A DNA stretch of 26,349 bases from Candidatus Neomicrothrix sp. UBA4742 (lineage in GTDB: Bacteria > Actinomycetota > Acidimicrobiia > Acidimicrobiales > Acidimicrobilacustridaceae). The position numbers were made by a program, and so were the translations under genes. Below, one piece after another: positions 6,659 through 16,242 of the stretch. Below the pieces are notes generated by a model that worked only from the letters and a program-made list of their open reading frames with translations, was not told the origin of the DNA and did no database searches. Position 1 is the first letter of the stretch. The number at the start of each line of letters is the position of its first letter. The stretch covers positions 546 through 26,894 of the forward strand of contig DHIQ01000096.1 in NCBI GenBank assembly GCA_002403895.1, in the 5' to 3' direction.

Positions 6659-7169
6659 GCGGGGTCCTCCGAAGTCGCTGCGGCTGATGCCCGTGAGCAA
6701 TGTATGCCGCTTGGCGGCGTCGTCCTCGATACGGTTCGATCCCGGGGACGTGTACTTCCCTCCGAAGCTCCGTCGCGGCGACACCCTCCGACCGTTACGT
6801 GACAGGAACGACTCGTCGAAGTCGCGGGCCGCGCCCGGCAGCACGTCGAGCAGCACCCGATTCGGTTCCACCTGTTCCATCAGCACACCTCCAAGGACTG
6901 GTCGTGGACTCGGCTCCACCTCGGCCACTCGACCAATTCGCTCCTCTCCCCGATGGTGCGCCCTCCGGGCCCGCCACCACAGGGCCGAAAGTCCTTCCCG
7001 ACCAACATGTGCGGTCGCGGCACGGCCCCTTGACGGGGCTTCGAGGCAGGCGCACGATCAATAATGTTAATGGTTGTTCAGCTGCGGTTGCGTCCGCGGC
7101 GATGCGCGTTTTGAGTTCCGACGCGACGAGGGGTCCTCCCTGCAGGGGGTGGTCCCATGGGGGTTTCGC
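6659..7169. other. 511-base stretch with no convincing gene
   Basis: Open frames here are short or antisense, Arg/Ser-rich and match nothing I know. Visible structure: a hairpin pairing 6721-6727 with 6744-6750, a DosR-like box at 6981-6995, a small GCCCC/GGGGC hairpin near 7025-7040, and an AT-rich patch around 7058-7078 that could contain the promoter of the downstream esterase. A decayed gene is possible. Confidence 0.5.
6981..6995 (-). promoter_or_regulatory. DosR/LuxR-type box candidate
   Basis: Read on the reverse strand, 6995-6981 is AGGACTTTCGGCCCT, close to the mycobacterial DosR half-palindrome GGGACTTTNGGCCC. It lies about 175 bases before the SGNH hydrolase start and far from any stress gene in the window. 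One match of this length is weak evidence. Confidence 0.3.
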
Positions 7170-8030
7170 ATGCGCCGATTCTCGAGGCTTCGTGTCGGTG
7201 TAGTTGTGTGCGTGCTAGCCAGCCTGCTGGCGGTAGTACCGGCGGTCCCGGCCGCAGCCGCCAGTCAAAGCAACCACAATCCCAACAACTATCTGGCCCT
7301 GGGTGACTCAGTGCCTTTCGGCTTCAACCCGTTGCTCACCCAGCCGGGTGTCAACCCCAAGGTTTTTGTGGGCTACCCGCAGTTGGCGTCGGATCTGTTC
7401 CGGCCTCGGAAGAAGGTGTTCAACGCAAGCTGCCCCGGTGAGACCAGCACCAGCCTGATCACCGGAGGTCGGCCGGACAACGGCTGCCAGGACTACCGCG
7501 AGTTCATTGGACCGCTCCACGTCGCGTACTCCGGCAGCCAACTCGATTATGCGAAGAGCTACGTGGCGGCCAACCCGCAGACCGGGCTCGTCACGATAAC
7601 GATTGGTGCGAATGACCTCTTCTTGCTGCTGGACCGCTGCAACAGCGACCCCAGCTGCATAATCGCCGGCTTCCACGGGCTCCTCACCACTTTGGCCAGC
7701 AACCTCACCACCATCTACTCGACCCTCAGACAGGCAGGTTTCCAAGGTGAGTTCGTCGCTGTCACTTATTACTCACTCAACTACCTGAGCGATCCCCTCG
7801 GCACCGCAGTGATCTCGGTGCTCGACAACACGCTCGGTGAGGTGACCCAGGCATTTGGCGGCAAGGTTGCAGACGGCTTCGGGGCCTTCCAGGCCGCGGC
7901 TGCCGGTTTCGGAGGCGACTCCTGCGCCGCAGGGCTGCTCATCCATCTCACGCCGAGCACTTGCGACGTCCACCCCTCGCCGGATGGCGCAGCGCTACTC
8001 GCCTCGGCGCTTCAGGGGGCAGCGGCCTGA
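7170..8030 (+). CDS. Secreted SGNH/GDSL-family esterase or lipase
   Basis: A 286-residue exported hydrolase. Residues 1-31 form a Sec signal peptide: RRFSRLR, a hydrophobic core, then AVPAAAA|SQ. The SGNH blocks follow: GDSVPFGF with nucleophile S47, a Gly near SCPGETS (block II, about 88-93), GANDL with N148 (block III), and CDVHPS with D266 and H268 (block V in the DxH form). After the signal peptide there are exactly six cysteines, fitting the three disulfides of Streptomyces-type SGNH lipases. ATG at 7170 is preferred because a GGGGG tract lies six bases upstream and the signal peptide begins there; the frame is open further upstream. Substrate cannot be read from sequence. It is Asn/Thr/Ser-rich, unlike its Ala/Arg-rich neighbours, as is common for exported enzymes. 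Confidence 0.92.
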   Translation: MRRFSRLRVGVVVCVLASLLAVVPAVPAAAASQSNHNPNNYLALGDSVPFGFNPLLTQPGVNPKVFVGYPQLASDLFRPRKKVFNASCPGETSTSLITGGRPDNGCQDYREFIGPLHVAYSGSQLDYAKSYVAANPQTGLVTITIGANDLFLLLDRCNSDPSCIIAGFHGLLTTLASNLTTIYSTLRQAGFQGEFVAVTYYSLNYLSDPLGTAVISVLDNTLGEVTQAFGGKVADGFGAFQAAAAGFGGDSCAAGLLIHLTPSTCDVHPSPDGAALLASALQGAAA

Positions 8031-8545
8031 ACGTGTCGGGAGACGAGCGGGTGTCGCAACGACTTCACGGTGCCTGCGCTGGAAGGAATGACGAGGGTGT
8101 GCGAAGTCGGGCCGAGCGATGACGCGCTCGGGATCCGGCAATTGACGGCTCTTCGGATCTGAGCGGGGTGTAGGTCCGCGAGCGCGCACGAGGGCTTCGA
8201 TTCTGACGGTTCTTGACGCCAACAAAATCGAGAGCCCTCCCCGTATCGGCTGGTGTTCGACGCGCCCTGCTCTACGCCGGCAAGCCCAACTGGGCACTAC
8301 TCGCCACCATCGCACCCCGCTGGTATACGAAGAGCCCAATTGACGCCGCATCGACCGTGGGGCGGGCTGTGGGGAACAGCGCCGCACACGCCGCTTCTTG
8401 ATGGTCGCGGCCACCCCACCCGTGGCACCGCTCGCCACAACGCGGGACGTAACCCACACCGACCGGTCCTCCCGGAGGCGGCGTCTAATGCTCATCACCC
8501 GCGCACGGCCGATGCGAACTACTCGTGCCGCCTTTCAGGTGGCCG
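8031..8545. other. 515-base stretch with no convincing gene
   Basis: No frame looks like a real protein on either strand: candidates are Arg/Pro/Ser-rich and lack start signals. The main structure is the inverted repeat at 8190-8239. No tRNA, terminator with a T tract, or transposon end is evident. The 3' end may contain the trailer of the reverse-strand four-Cys gene. Confidence 0.5.
8190..8239. repeat. Interrupted inverted repeat downstream of SGNH hydrolase
   Basis: GAGGGCTTCGATT (8190-8202) pairs with AATCGAGAGCCCTC (8226-8239), giving a 13-bp stem with one bulged base and a 23-base loop. It lies 160 bases beyond the esterase stop and has no T tract on the plus strand. Confidence 0.5.
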
Positions 8546-8749
8546 CTATTCGCCCCAGCGGTCGCCGTCGCCGGTGTCTTCGAAGCGCTCCCACCCGGCA
8601 TTGCTGACCGAGCGGGACTCAAAGAAGAGGCATCCCTCGGGGCAGGCGAACGGGGCCTGCTCCGCCGCTCCGACGCGGCAGCGCTGCACGACGTCGTCCG
8701 CCGTGGTGCTCCGGGTCGAGTAGTGACGGCAGTCCTTGCGCACGGCCAT
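8546..8749 (-). CDS. Small four-cysteine protein (67 aa)
   Basis: The protein begins MAVRKDCRHYSTRSTTADD and continues QRCRVGAAEQAPFACPEGCLFFESR. It has exactly four cysteines, C7, C24, C36 and C40, suited to a small Zn or Fe-S site, and an acidic tail. I recall similar short actinobacterial proteins opening VRKDCRHYSTRT and containing APFACPxxCLFFE, but no function is known to me. ATG at 8749 is chosen because AAGACT ends six bases upstream; the frame is open further upstream only into an unrelated Arg-rich stretch. It is divergent from the flavoprotein gene at 8832, with 82 bases between starts, so the two may share regulation. Confidence 0.75.
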   Translation of the reverse strand: MAVRKDCRHYSTRSTTADDVVQRCRVGAAEQAPFACPEGCLFFESRSVSNAGWERFEDTGDGDRWGE

Positions 8750-8755
8750 ACCCCC

Positions 8756-8761
8756 AGTCTT
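8756..8761 (-). promoter_or_regulatory. -10 element AAGACT for the four-Cys gene
   Basis: On the reverse strand AAGACT ends six bases before ATG 8749. It keeps A at position 2 and T at position 6. The GGGGG just before the ATG is too close for a normal ribosome site. Confidence 0.42.
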
Positions 8762-8817
8762 GCAGCCCTGGCCCACCACGTGAGCGCGCCCTGGCTGGCG
8801 AGCGCGGGCCTGAGCGA

Positions 8818-8823
8818 TAGCCT
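8818..8823 (+). promoter_or_regulatory. -10 element TAGCCT for the flavoprotein gene
   Basis: TAGCCT, identical to the fdhD box, ends eight bases before ATG 8832. No Shine-Dalgarno sequence intervenes, so the transcript would have no or almost no leader. Confidence 0.45.
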
Positions 8824-8831
8824 CGCCCACG

Positions 8832-10681
<1,850 letters not shown>

Positions 10682-10769
10682 CCGCCCGGAGCACCCGGCT
10701 GGCCGGTTCGTGTCGCCCGACCCCCGACACCTGCCGGTCCCGCCGGACCCCAGTCACGAGGAACCGACC

Positions 10770-13067
10770 ATGGCCCCGATACTCGACCGTGCCGCACTGT
10801 TCGCCGATGCCACCTTGCGTGGTGTCGACCTTTCGCGTGCCTATGGGGAGCGAATGGATCAGTGGCTGGCGGCGTTGTTCGGCGAAGGGACCGCCGGCAC
10901 TGGGGGTGAGGGTGTCGCGCTCATCGCGGTGGGGGGCTACGGGCGGGGTGAGCTGGCGCCTCAGAGCGACTTGGATCTCCTCCTGCTCCACACCGGCGCC
11001 CCAGACATCGCGGCGGAGGCCGAGCGGATCTGGTATCCGATCTGGGACGAGGGTCTGAAGCTCGGTCACTCGGTGCGCACCGCGAAGGAAGCCCTGACCC
11101 TGGCGGCCAACGATCTCGACACCGCCACCTCGCTGGTCGCGATCCGGCACCTGGCCGGCGACCTGTCCTTGACCGAGGATCTGGCCGAGCGGGGCCTGGC
11201 CCTGTGGCGCAAGCGGGCCCGCCGCTGGCTGGAGGAGATCAGCGCCCGCGTGGCCGAACGCCACCAGCAGGCCGGCGAGGTCGCCTTCCTGTTGGAGCCC
11301 GACATCAAGGAGGGTCGGGGCGGGCTTCGTGACGTCCACGCCATCCGGTGGGCCGAGATGGCGCAGACCGTGATGCTCGAAGGCGACGACGCCACCCTGG
11401 CCGTCAATCACGACGTCCTGTTCGCGGTGCGGGTCGAACTCCACCGCCGGGTCGAGCGCCCCGGGGACCGGCTCGTCCTGGAGGAACAAAATGGTGTGGC
11501 CGAGGCCCTGGGCTACCGCGACGCCGACGCACTGATGGCGGCGGTGAGTGCCGCAGCTCGGTCCATTGCCTGGACGAGCGACGAAGTGTGGGAACGCGTC
11601 GGATCCGCGCTCAAGGGCCCCCACGGCTGGCGGATGTCCCGTGATCGCGATCTCGCCCCCGGGGTGGTGCTGCGCGACGGTCGAGTGTGTCTGACGGCGG
11701 CAGCCGACCCGGCCAATGACCCGATGCTCGTGCTGCGCGTGGCCGTGGCCGCGGCCACCGCCGACGCCCGCATCGACCGTACGTCGCTGGACTGGTTGGC
11801 GGCCCAGACCCCCGACTCGCCGCTGGTGTGGACGGCCGAAGCCCGTGGGCTCTTCGCCGATCTGTTGCTCGCCGGGCGACCGGCCATCGATGTGATCGAG
11901 ACGTTGGATCAGCGGGGCCTGTTCGTGCACATCCTCCCGGAGTGGGAGCCAGTGCGGAGCAAGCCGCAGCGCAACGCGTACCACCGCTTCACGGTGGACC
12001 GGCACCTGTGCGAGACGGCGGCCAATGCCGCGGCCCTCACCGACCGGGTGGAGCGTCCCGACCTGCTCGTCGTCGGGGCGCTGCTCCACGACATCGGCAA
12101 GGGCTATCCGGGCGACCACACCGTCGTCGGTATCGAAGTGGTGGGGGAGATGGCCGCCCGCATGGGGTTCCCGCCTGATGACGCCGCCCAGCTCCAGAAC
12201 ATGGTCCGTCACCATCTTCTGCTGCCCGACGTGGCCACCCGCCGGGATCTGTCCGATGATGGCACCATCCGCTGGGTGGCCAACCAGGTCGGGTCGATCA
12301 CCACCCTGGGGTTGCTCGACGCCCTCACCGAGGCTGACTCGAAGGCCACCGGGCCAGCGGCGTGGAGCTCATGGAAGGCCGAGTTGTTGCGAGTGCTGGT
12401 GGAACGGACCGAGCACGTCCTGGGTGGTGGCGCGGTGGAGGACGTCACCGGTGATGGTGCCCCTCCGCCCGACTTGTTGGCCAAAATGGCCGAGGGCCGG
12501 CGGGTGCTCGAGGGGTCCGACGATCGGCTGGTCGTGATCTCGCCCGATCGCCCCGGCTTGTTCGCCCGGGCGGCGGCGGTGCTGGCCCTCAACGGGCTCG
12601 ACGTCCTGGAGGCCTCGGCCTACTCCGACGACGCCGGCATGGCGCTGGAGATCTTCCGGGTCGAGAGCAGCGGGAGCCCGAACATCGACTGGTCGCGGGT
12701 GCTCGACCACCTGGACAAGGCCCTCGACGGACGCCTCGCGCTCAACTCCCGGCTCCGCGAACGGGCCCACGTCTATCGCCGAACCCCCCGTCTGGCCGAC
12801 CGGCCCTCGGATCCGAAGGTGCTGGTGGACAACGAGTTGTCCGAGGTGGCGACCGTGATCGAGGTGCGGGCCCCTGACGAGATCGGCGTGCTCTATCGGA
12901 TCACTCGGGCCATCGCCGATCTCGATCTCGACATCCGGTCGGCCAAGGTGCAGACCCTGGGCCAGGACGTCGTCGATTCGTTCTACCTGCGCGACGCCCA
13001 GGGCGAGAAGGTCACCGACCCCGACTATCTGGTGGAGATCGAGCGGGCCATCCTCGGGTCGCTGTAG
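10770..13067 (+). CDS. glnD: PII nucleotidyltransferase / PII-removing enzyme GlnD
   Basis: GlnD modifies the T-loop tyrosine of PII (uridylylation in proteobacteria, adenylylation in studied actinobacteria) and removes the group again. The 765-residue protein shows an N-terminal nucleotidyltransferase domain with GGYGRGELAPQSDLDLLLL (acidic pair D67, D69), a helical GlnD linker, and an HD domain with HDIGKG (H440, D441). Two C-terminal ACT domains begin near 586 (VVISPDRPGLFARAAAVL) and 697 (VIEVRAPDEIGVLYRITRAI); these sense glutamine in other GlnD proteins. ATG 10770 has a GAGGA ribosome site about seven bases upstream, so I reject longer starts. The stop codon TAG is reused inside the -10 box of the next gene. 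Confidence 0.96.
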   Translation: MAPILDRAALFADATLRGVDLSRAYGERMDQWLAALFGEGTAGTGGEGVALIAVGGYGRGELAPQSDLDLLLLHTGAPDIAAEAERIWYPIWDEGLKLGHSVRTAKEALTLAANDLDTATSLVAIRHLAGDLSLTEDLAERGLALWRKRARRWLEEISARVAERHQQAGEVAFLLEPDIKEGRGGLRDVHAIRWAEMAQTVMLEGDDATLAVNHDVLFAVRVELHRRVERPGDRLVLEEQNGVAEALGYRDADALMAAVSAAARSIAWTSDEVWERVGSALKGPHGWRMSRDRDLAPGVVLRDGRVCLTAAADPANDPMLVLRVAVAAATADARIDRTSLDWLAAQTPDSPLVWTAEARGLFADLLLAGRPAIDVIETLDQRGLFVHILPEWEPVRSKPQRNAYHRFTVDRHLCETAANAAALTDRVERPDLLVVGALLHDIGKGYPGDHTVVGIEVVGEMAARMGFPPDDAAQLQNMVRHHLLLPDVATRRDLSDDGTIRWVANQVGSITTLGLLDALTEADSKATGPAAWSSWKAELLRVLVERTEHVLGGGAVEDVTGDGAPPPDLLAKMAEGRRVLEGSDDRLVVISPDRPGLFARAAAVLALNGLDVLEASAYSDDAGMALEIFRVESSGSPNIDWSRVLDHLDKALDGRLALNSRLRERAHVYRRTPRLADRPSDPKVLVDNELSEVATVIEVRAPDEIGVLYRITRAIADLDLDIRSAKVQTLGQDVVDSFYLRDAQGEKVTDPDYLVEIERAILGSL

Positions 13068-13070
13068 GTT
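13065..13070 (+). promoter_or_regulatory. -10 element TAGGTT overlapping the glnD stop codon
   Basis: TAGGTT ends six bases before the GTG at 13077. Its first three bases are the glnD stop codon TAG. No ribosome site is visible, so the Nudix gene can be transcribed leaderless as well as from glnD read-through. Confidence 0.55.
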
Positions 13071-13076
13071 CGGCCC

Positions 13077-13760
13077 GTGTCGGATCCCTCGCCTACCTCG
13101 CAGGATCTCGTTCGCTGGAGCGAGGCGCTGGCTGGGATTGCCCGTACCGGTCTGGGCTTTACCGACAGCCTCTACGAGCGTGAGCGCTTCGAGGAGGTGC
13201 TGGCCGTGGCGGCCGACATGCGGGTGGCTGCGGGCAGTCCGTTCGATCGGGCGACCCTCATCGATGAGTGGATGCGGTTGGTCGGGGTCGGGGTGGCGGG
13301 CTATCAGACTCCCAAGATCGCGGTGGGCGCGGTGGTGGGCAACGACCGCGGCGAGATCCTGCTCGTGCAGCGGGCGGACTCCGGGGTGTGGCTGTATCCC
13401 ACCGGCTGGGCCGACATCGGTTACTCGGCCAGCGAGGTAGCGGTGAAGGAGGTGCAGGAGGAGACCGGGATCGAGTGCGAGGTGGTGCAGCTCATCGCCG
13501 TCCTCGACGGTCTGCGCCTTGGCTTCACCCAGATCCCGCTGTACTCGCTCGTGTTCCATTGTCGAGCCAAGGGGGGCGAGTTGGCGGCCCATCCACTCGA
13601 GACCAAAAACGTCGGGTGGTTTGCCCGCGACGCGCTGCCGAACCCGATCGCCGGGGCCGACCACTGGGGCGAGCTGGCGTTCGCGGCGATCGACGGCGAG
13701 CCGGTGGACGTGCTCTACGACCGGCCTCGGCTGCCCACGTGGCGAACCGAGAACCTCTGA
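13077..13760 (+). CDS. Nudix hydrolase with N-terminal helical domain
   Basis: A 227-residue pyrophosphohydrolase. Residues 1-75 form the helical N-terminal extension of the ADP-ribose pyrophosphatase-like subgroup (DLVRWSEALAGIARTGLGFT). The Nudix domain follows, with its box at GWADIGYSASEVAVKEVQEETGI. The catalytic core KEVQEE is kept, with Lys for Arg. The upstream Glu of the canonical box is Tyr, and a Glu sits four residues closer, which I remember as normal for this subgroup. LYPTGWADIG aligns with the PGGWADVG pattern. The substrate is probably a nucleoside diphosphate derivative. GTG 13077 lies nine bases after glnD and has its own -10 box. Confidence 0.88.
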   Translation: MSDPSPTSQDLVRWSEALAGIARTGLGFTDSLYERERFEEVLAVAADMRVAAGSPFDRATLIDEWMRLVGVGVAGYQTPKIAVGAVVGNDRGEILLVQRADSGVWLYPTGWADIGYSASEVAVKEVQEETGIECEVVQLIAVLDGLRLGFTQIPLYSLVFHCRAKGGELAAHPLETKNVGWFARDALPNPIAGADHWGELAFAAIDGEPVDVLYDRPRLPTWRTENL

Positions 13761-13831
13761 CCGTGCTGAACTGAGACCTGACCTGAGTTTCGTGATCTGA
13801 GAAACATCTCATCGACCCCGGGGGAGCCACG

Positions 13832-15298
13832 GTGGCTGGACCAAACACAGGATCTGATGCGATCGGCGAGATGCCGTCCATGCACGAGGCGGCCGCGGCC
13901 ATCCGGCTGGGGTTGTACACCGCCACCGACCTGCTCGAGCGCTGCATCGTCGAGATCGAGGCGCACAACGAAGCGCTCAACGCCTTCGTCCACCTCGACC
14001 TGGATCGGGCCCGGGCCGAAGCCGCTGCGGTGGACGAGCACATCGCTCGGGGTGAGCCCGTCGGCCCGCTGGCCGGGGTGCCGTTCGGTGTCAAGGACCT
14101 CGAGGACTGTGCCGGCATGCCCACCACGCAAGGTTCGCTGCTGTTCGTCGACCAGGGGCCGGTGGCTGAGGACTCGATCCATGTGGCCCGCCTCCGGGCC
14201 GCCGGCGCCATTGCCATCGGCAAGACCGCAGCCCCTGAGTTCGGGACCTTGCAGTTCACCCGCAGCAAGGCGCTGGGGGTCACCCGCAACCCGTGGGATC
14301 TGACCCGCACCCCGGGAGGCTCGAGCGGGGGGTCAGCCGCGGCGGTGGCGGCCGGGCTGGTGCCGTTCTGCACGGGCAGCGACGGCGGTGGTTCGACTCG
14401 CATCCCCGCCGCCTTCTCGGGGCTGGTGGGTATGAAGCCGAGCATGGGCCGAATCCCCTCACCCACCGCCGACCCCTCTCAGACCTCGGTGTACGGGGTG
14501 GAAGTCACCACCGTGCGCGACGCGGCCAGGCACCTCGATCTGGTCGCCGGCCCCGACGACCACGACCGGCTGTCGCTCCCCGCGCCCTCGGTGTCGTACG
14601 AACACGCCATCGATACCCTGGACGTGAGCGGCCTGCGCATCGGCTGGTCGCTGGATCTGGGCTTCGCGGTGGTGGATCCCGAGGTGGCGGACCTCACCCG
14701 CGCCGCGGCCGAGGTGGTGGCCCGAGCGGCCGGCTCGGAGCTCATCGAGGTGGAGGTGCTCCTCACCGATCCGGTCTCGACCTGGCTCAGCACGGGCTCG
14801 TTGACGCCCTGGCTCGACATCTTCGGCCAAGACGCCTATCCGGATCGGCTCGACGAGTTGACGCCGTACCTGGTGCAGTCCCTTGAAGGCAGCGTCGACC
14901 GGCCCATGCGTACCCTGGTCAAGCCGTTCGTTCGGCGACTGCAACTCGAGTCAGACGTGGCCGCCCTGTTCGAACAGGTCGACGTCTTGCTCACCCCCAC
15001 CACCGCGGTGCCGGCATTCGCGGCCGAGGGCCCGCCACCGGCCACCATCGCCGGTGAGGACATGGCCGAGCGCTTCGGTGCGGCGACGGCGGGGGCCATG
15101 AACGTCCCGTTCACCATGGTGGCCAACCTCTGCTGGAACCCGGCCTGTTCGGTCCCGGCCGGTCAGGTGTTCGATGGGCTGCCGGTTGGGCTGCAGATCA
15201 TGGGGCGGCGTCACGCCGACGACGTGGTGTTGCGCCTGGCCCGCCTGTTCGAGCTGGCCCGACCGTGGCCGCGCCACGCGCCGATGGGCCGCAGCTAG
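13832..15298 (+). CDS. Amidase-signature family amidase
   Basis: A 488-residue hydrolase of carboxamide bonds. The amidase-signature triad is complete: K88 in GVKDLED, cis-Ser S164 in PGGSSGGSAAA, and nucleophile S188 in GSDGGGSTRIPA. Spacing matches known family members (24 residues between the two serines). A normal C-terminal region includes VDVLLTPTTAVPAF and GLPVGLQIMG. There is no signal peptide. It is not the GatA of a gatCAB operon, since no gatB or gatC is adjacent; small aliphatic or aryl amides are likely substrates. GTG 13832 has a GGGGGA ribosome site a few bases upstream. It converges with the PAC2 gene, nine bases separating the stops. Confidence 0.93.
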   Translation: MAGPNTGSDAIGEMPSMHEAAAAIRLGLYTATDLLERCIVEIEAHNEALNAFVHLDLDRARAEAAAVDEHIARGEPVGPLAGVPFGVKDLEDCAGMPTTQGSLLFVDQGPVAEDSIHVARLRAAGAIAIGKTAAPEFGTLQFTRSKALGVTRNPWDLTRTPGGSSGGSAAAVAAGLVPFCTGSDGGGSTRIPAAFSGLVGMKPSMGRIPSPTADPSQTSVYGVEVTTVRDAARHLDLVAGPDDHDRLSLPAPSVSYEHAIDTLDVSGLRIGWSLDLGFAVVDPEVADLTRAAAEVVARAAGSELIEVEVLLTDPVSTWLSTGSLTPWLDIFGQDAYPDRLDELTPYLVQSLEGSVDRPMRTLVKPFVRRLQLESDVAALFEQVDVLLTPTTAVPAFAAEGPPPATIAGEDMAERFGAATAGAMNVPFTMVANLCWNPACSVPAGQVFDGLPVGLQIMGRRHADDVVLRLARLFELARPWPRHAPMGRS

Positions 15299-15307
15299 CC
15301 AACCTGC

Positions 15308-16195
15308 CTATTCGGGTTGTTCGCGGAGGAAGCGCTCGACCTCGTCGACCAGGCTGTCCTCGTCGTTGAACGGGCCCGCTGTGCCGCGGTCGAAGCGCAC
15401 CTCGAGTTGCTCGACGTACTCGCGGGTCTCCTCGTCGTCGGACACGAGGTCATCGACCTGGCGTTCGTAGGAGGCGGTGGCGATCTCCAGTTCGGTGGTG
15501 CTGACGGCGTGGCGGCTGAACTCCGCGGCCTTGCGCACCAGGGCCAGGGCGGCTTTGGGCGACGGCGCCGCGGGCACGTAGGTGGGCACCGCGGCCCACA
15601 GCGAGGCCGAGCCAATGCCGGCGTCACGACAGGCGGTGTGGAGCACTCCGGTGATGCCGGTCGGGCCTTCGTAGCGCGAGGGCACGAGCTCGTGGGCCTT
15701 CACCACCTCGTCGTCATACGACGTGGCGAACACCGAGACCGGCCGGCTGTGGGGGACCTCGGCCAGCAGGGCTCCGAACGTGAGCACGAAGTCGGTCCCG
15801 CATTCGCGGGCCAAGCCCAGGATCTGTTCGGTGAAGGTCCGCCAGCGAAGCTGGGGCTCGACGCCGAGGAGGGTGATCACGGACGCATCGGCATCGCCGG
15901 GCACCGCGCAGGTGGAAAAGACGTTCTCGGGCCAGACGATCTCCCGCTGCTGATCGTGGTCCAACTGCACCCGGGGTCGGGTCGACGAGAAGTCGTAGAA
16001 CACCTCGGGGTCGATGTCGGCGAACGGTTCGCCGTCCCACTGGTCGCCGATGTAGCGGACCGCGGTCGACGCTGCATCCCCGGCGTCGCTCCATCCCTCG
16101 AAGGCCACGATCATGAGGGTTTCCGACAGGTGCGGGCGGAACCGCCACCGGATCTGGTCCGGGCTCGCCGGGGGAGTCTGGGCGTCGCCAACCAT
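15308..16195 (-). CDS. PAC2-family (proteasome assembly chaperone 2-like) protein
   Basis: A 295-residue cytoplasmic protein with the PAC2 fold. It contains MIVAFEGWSDAGDAASTAVRYI near the N terminus, IDPEVFYDFSSTRPRV, LLGVEPQLRWRTF, FVLTFGALLAEVPHSRPV, and GPTGITGVLHTACRDAGI, all conserved in the actinobacterial PAC2 group. The C terminus is a charged coiled-coil-like region (RQVDDLVSDDEETREYVEQLE). The family is widespread in actinobacteria that have a Pup-proteasome system, but a chaperone role there is not shown. ATG 16195 has TAAACT six bases upstream and no usable ribosome site, so it appears leaderless. It is divergent from the GNAT gene. Confidence 0.92.
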   Translation of the reverse strand: MVGDAQTPPASPDQIRWRFRPHLSETLMIVAFEGWSDAGDAASTAVRYIGDQWDGEPFADIDPEVFYDFSSTRPRVQLDHDQQREIVWPENVFSTCAVPGDADASVITLLGVEPQLRWRTFTEQILGLARECGTDFVLTFGALLAEVPHSRPVSVFATSYDDEVVKAHELVPSRYEGPTGITGVLHTACRDAGIGSASLWAAVPTYVPAAPSPKAALALVRKAAEFSRHAVSTTELEIATASYERQVDDLVSDDEETREYVEQLEVRFDRGTAGPFNDEDSLVDEVERFLREQPE

Positions 16196-16201
16196 CCTTC
16201 G

Positions 16202-16207
16202 AGTTTA
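16202..16207 (-). promoter_or_regulatory. -10 element TAAACT for PAC2 gene
   Basis: On the reverse strand TAAACT ends six bases before ATG 16195. It matches TATAAT in T1, A2, A4 and T6. It shares a 47-base intergenic region with the divergent GNAT promoter. Confidence 0.6.
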
Positions 16208-16230
16208 CCGGCAGGGACGAGGGGCCGGTC

Positions 16231-16236
16231 TACCGT
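16231..16236 (+). promoter_or_regulatory. -10 element TACCGT for GNAT gene
   Basis: TACCGT ends six bases before ATG 16243, with no ribosome site. The two divergent -10 boxes are 23 bases apart, so the two polymerases must compete for the same DNA. Confidence 0.55.
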
Positions 16237-16242
16237 GTCGGC

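Noticed and set aside
6716..6750. GGTTCGATCCC resembling a tRNA T-arm
   Set aside because: Only three T-stem pairs form; no acceptor, D or anticodon arms are found, and the sequence is better explained as a simple hairpin 6721-6750.
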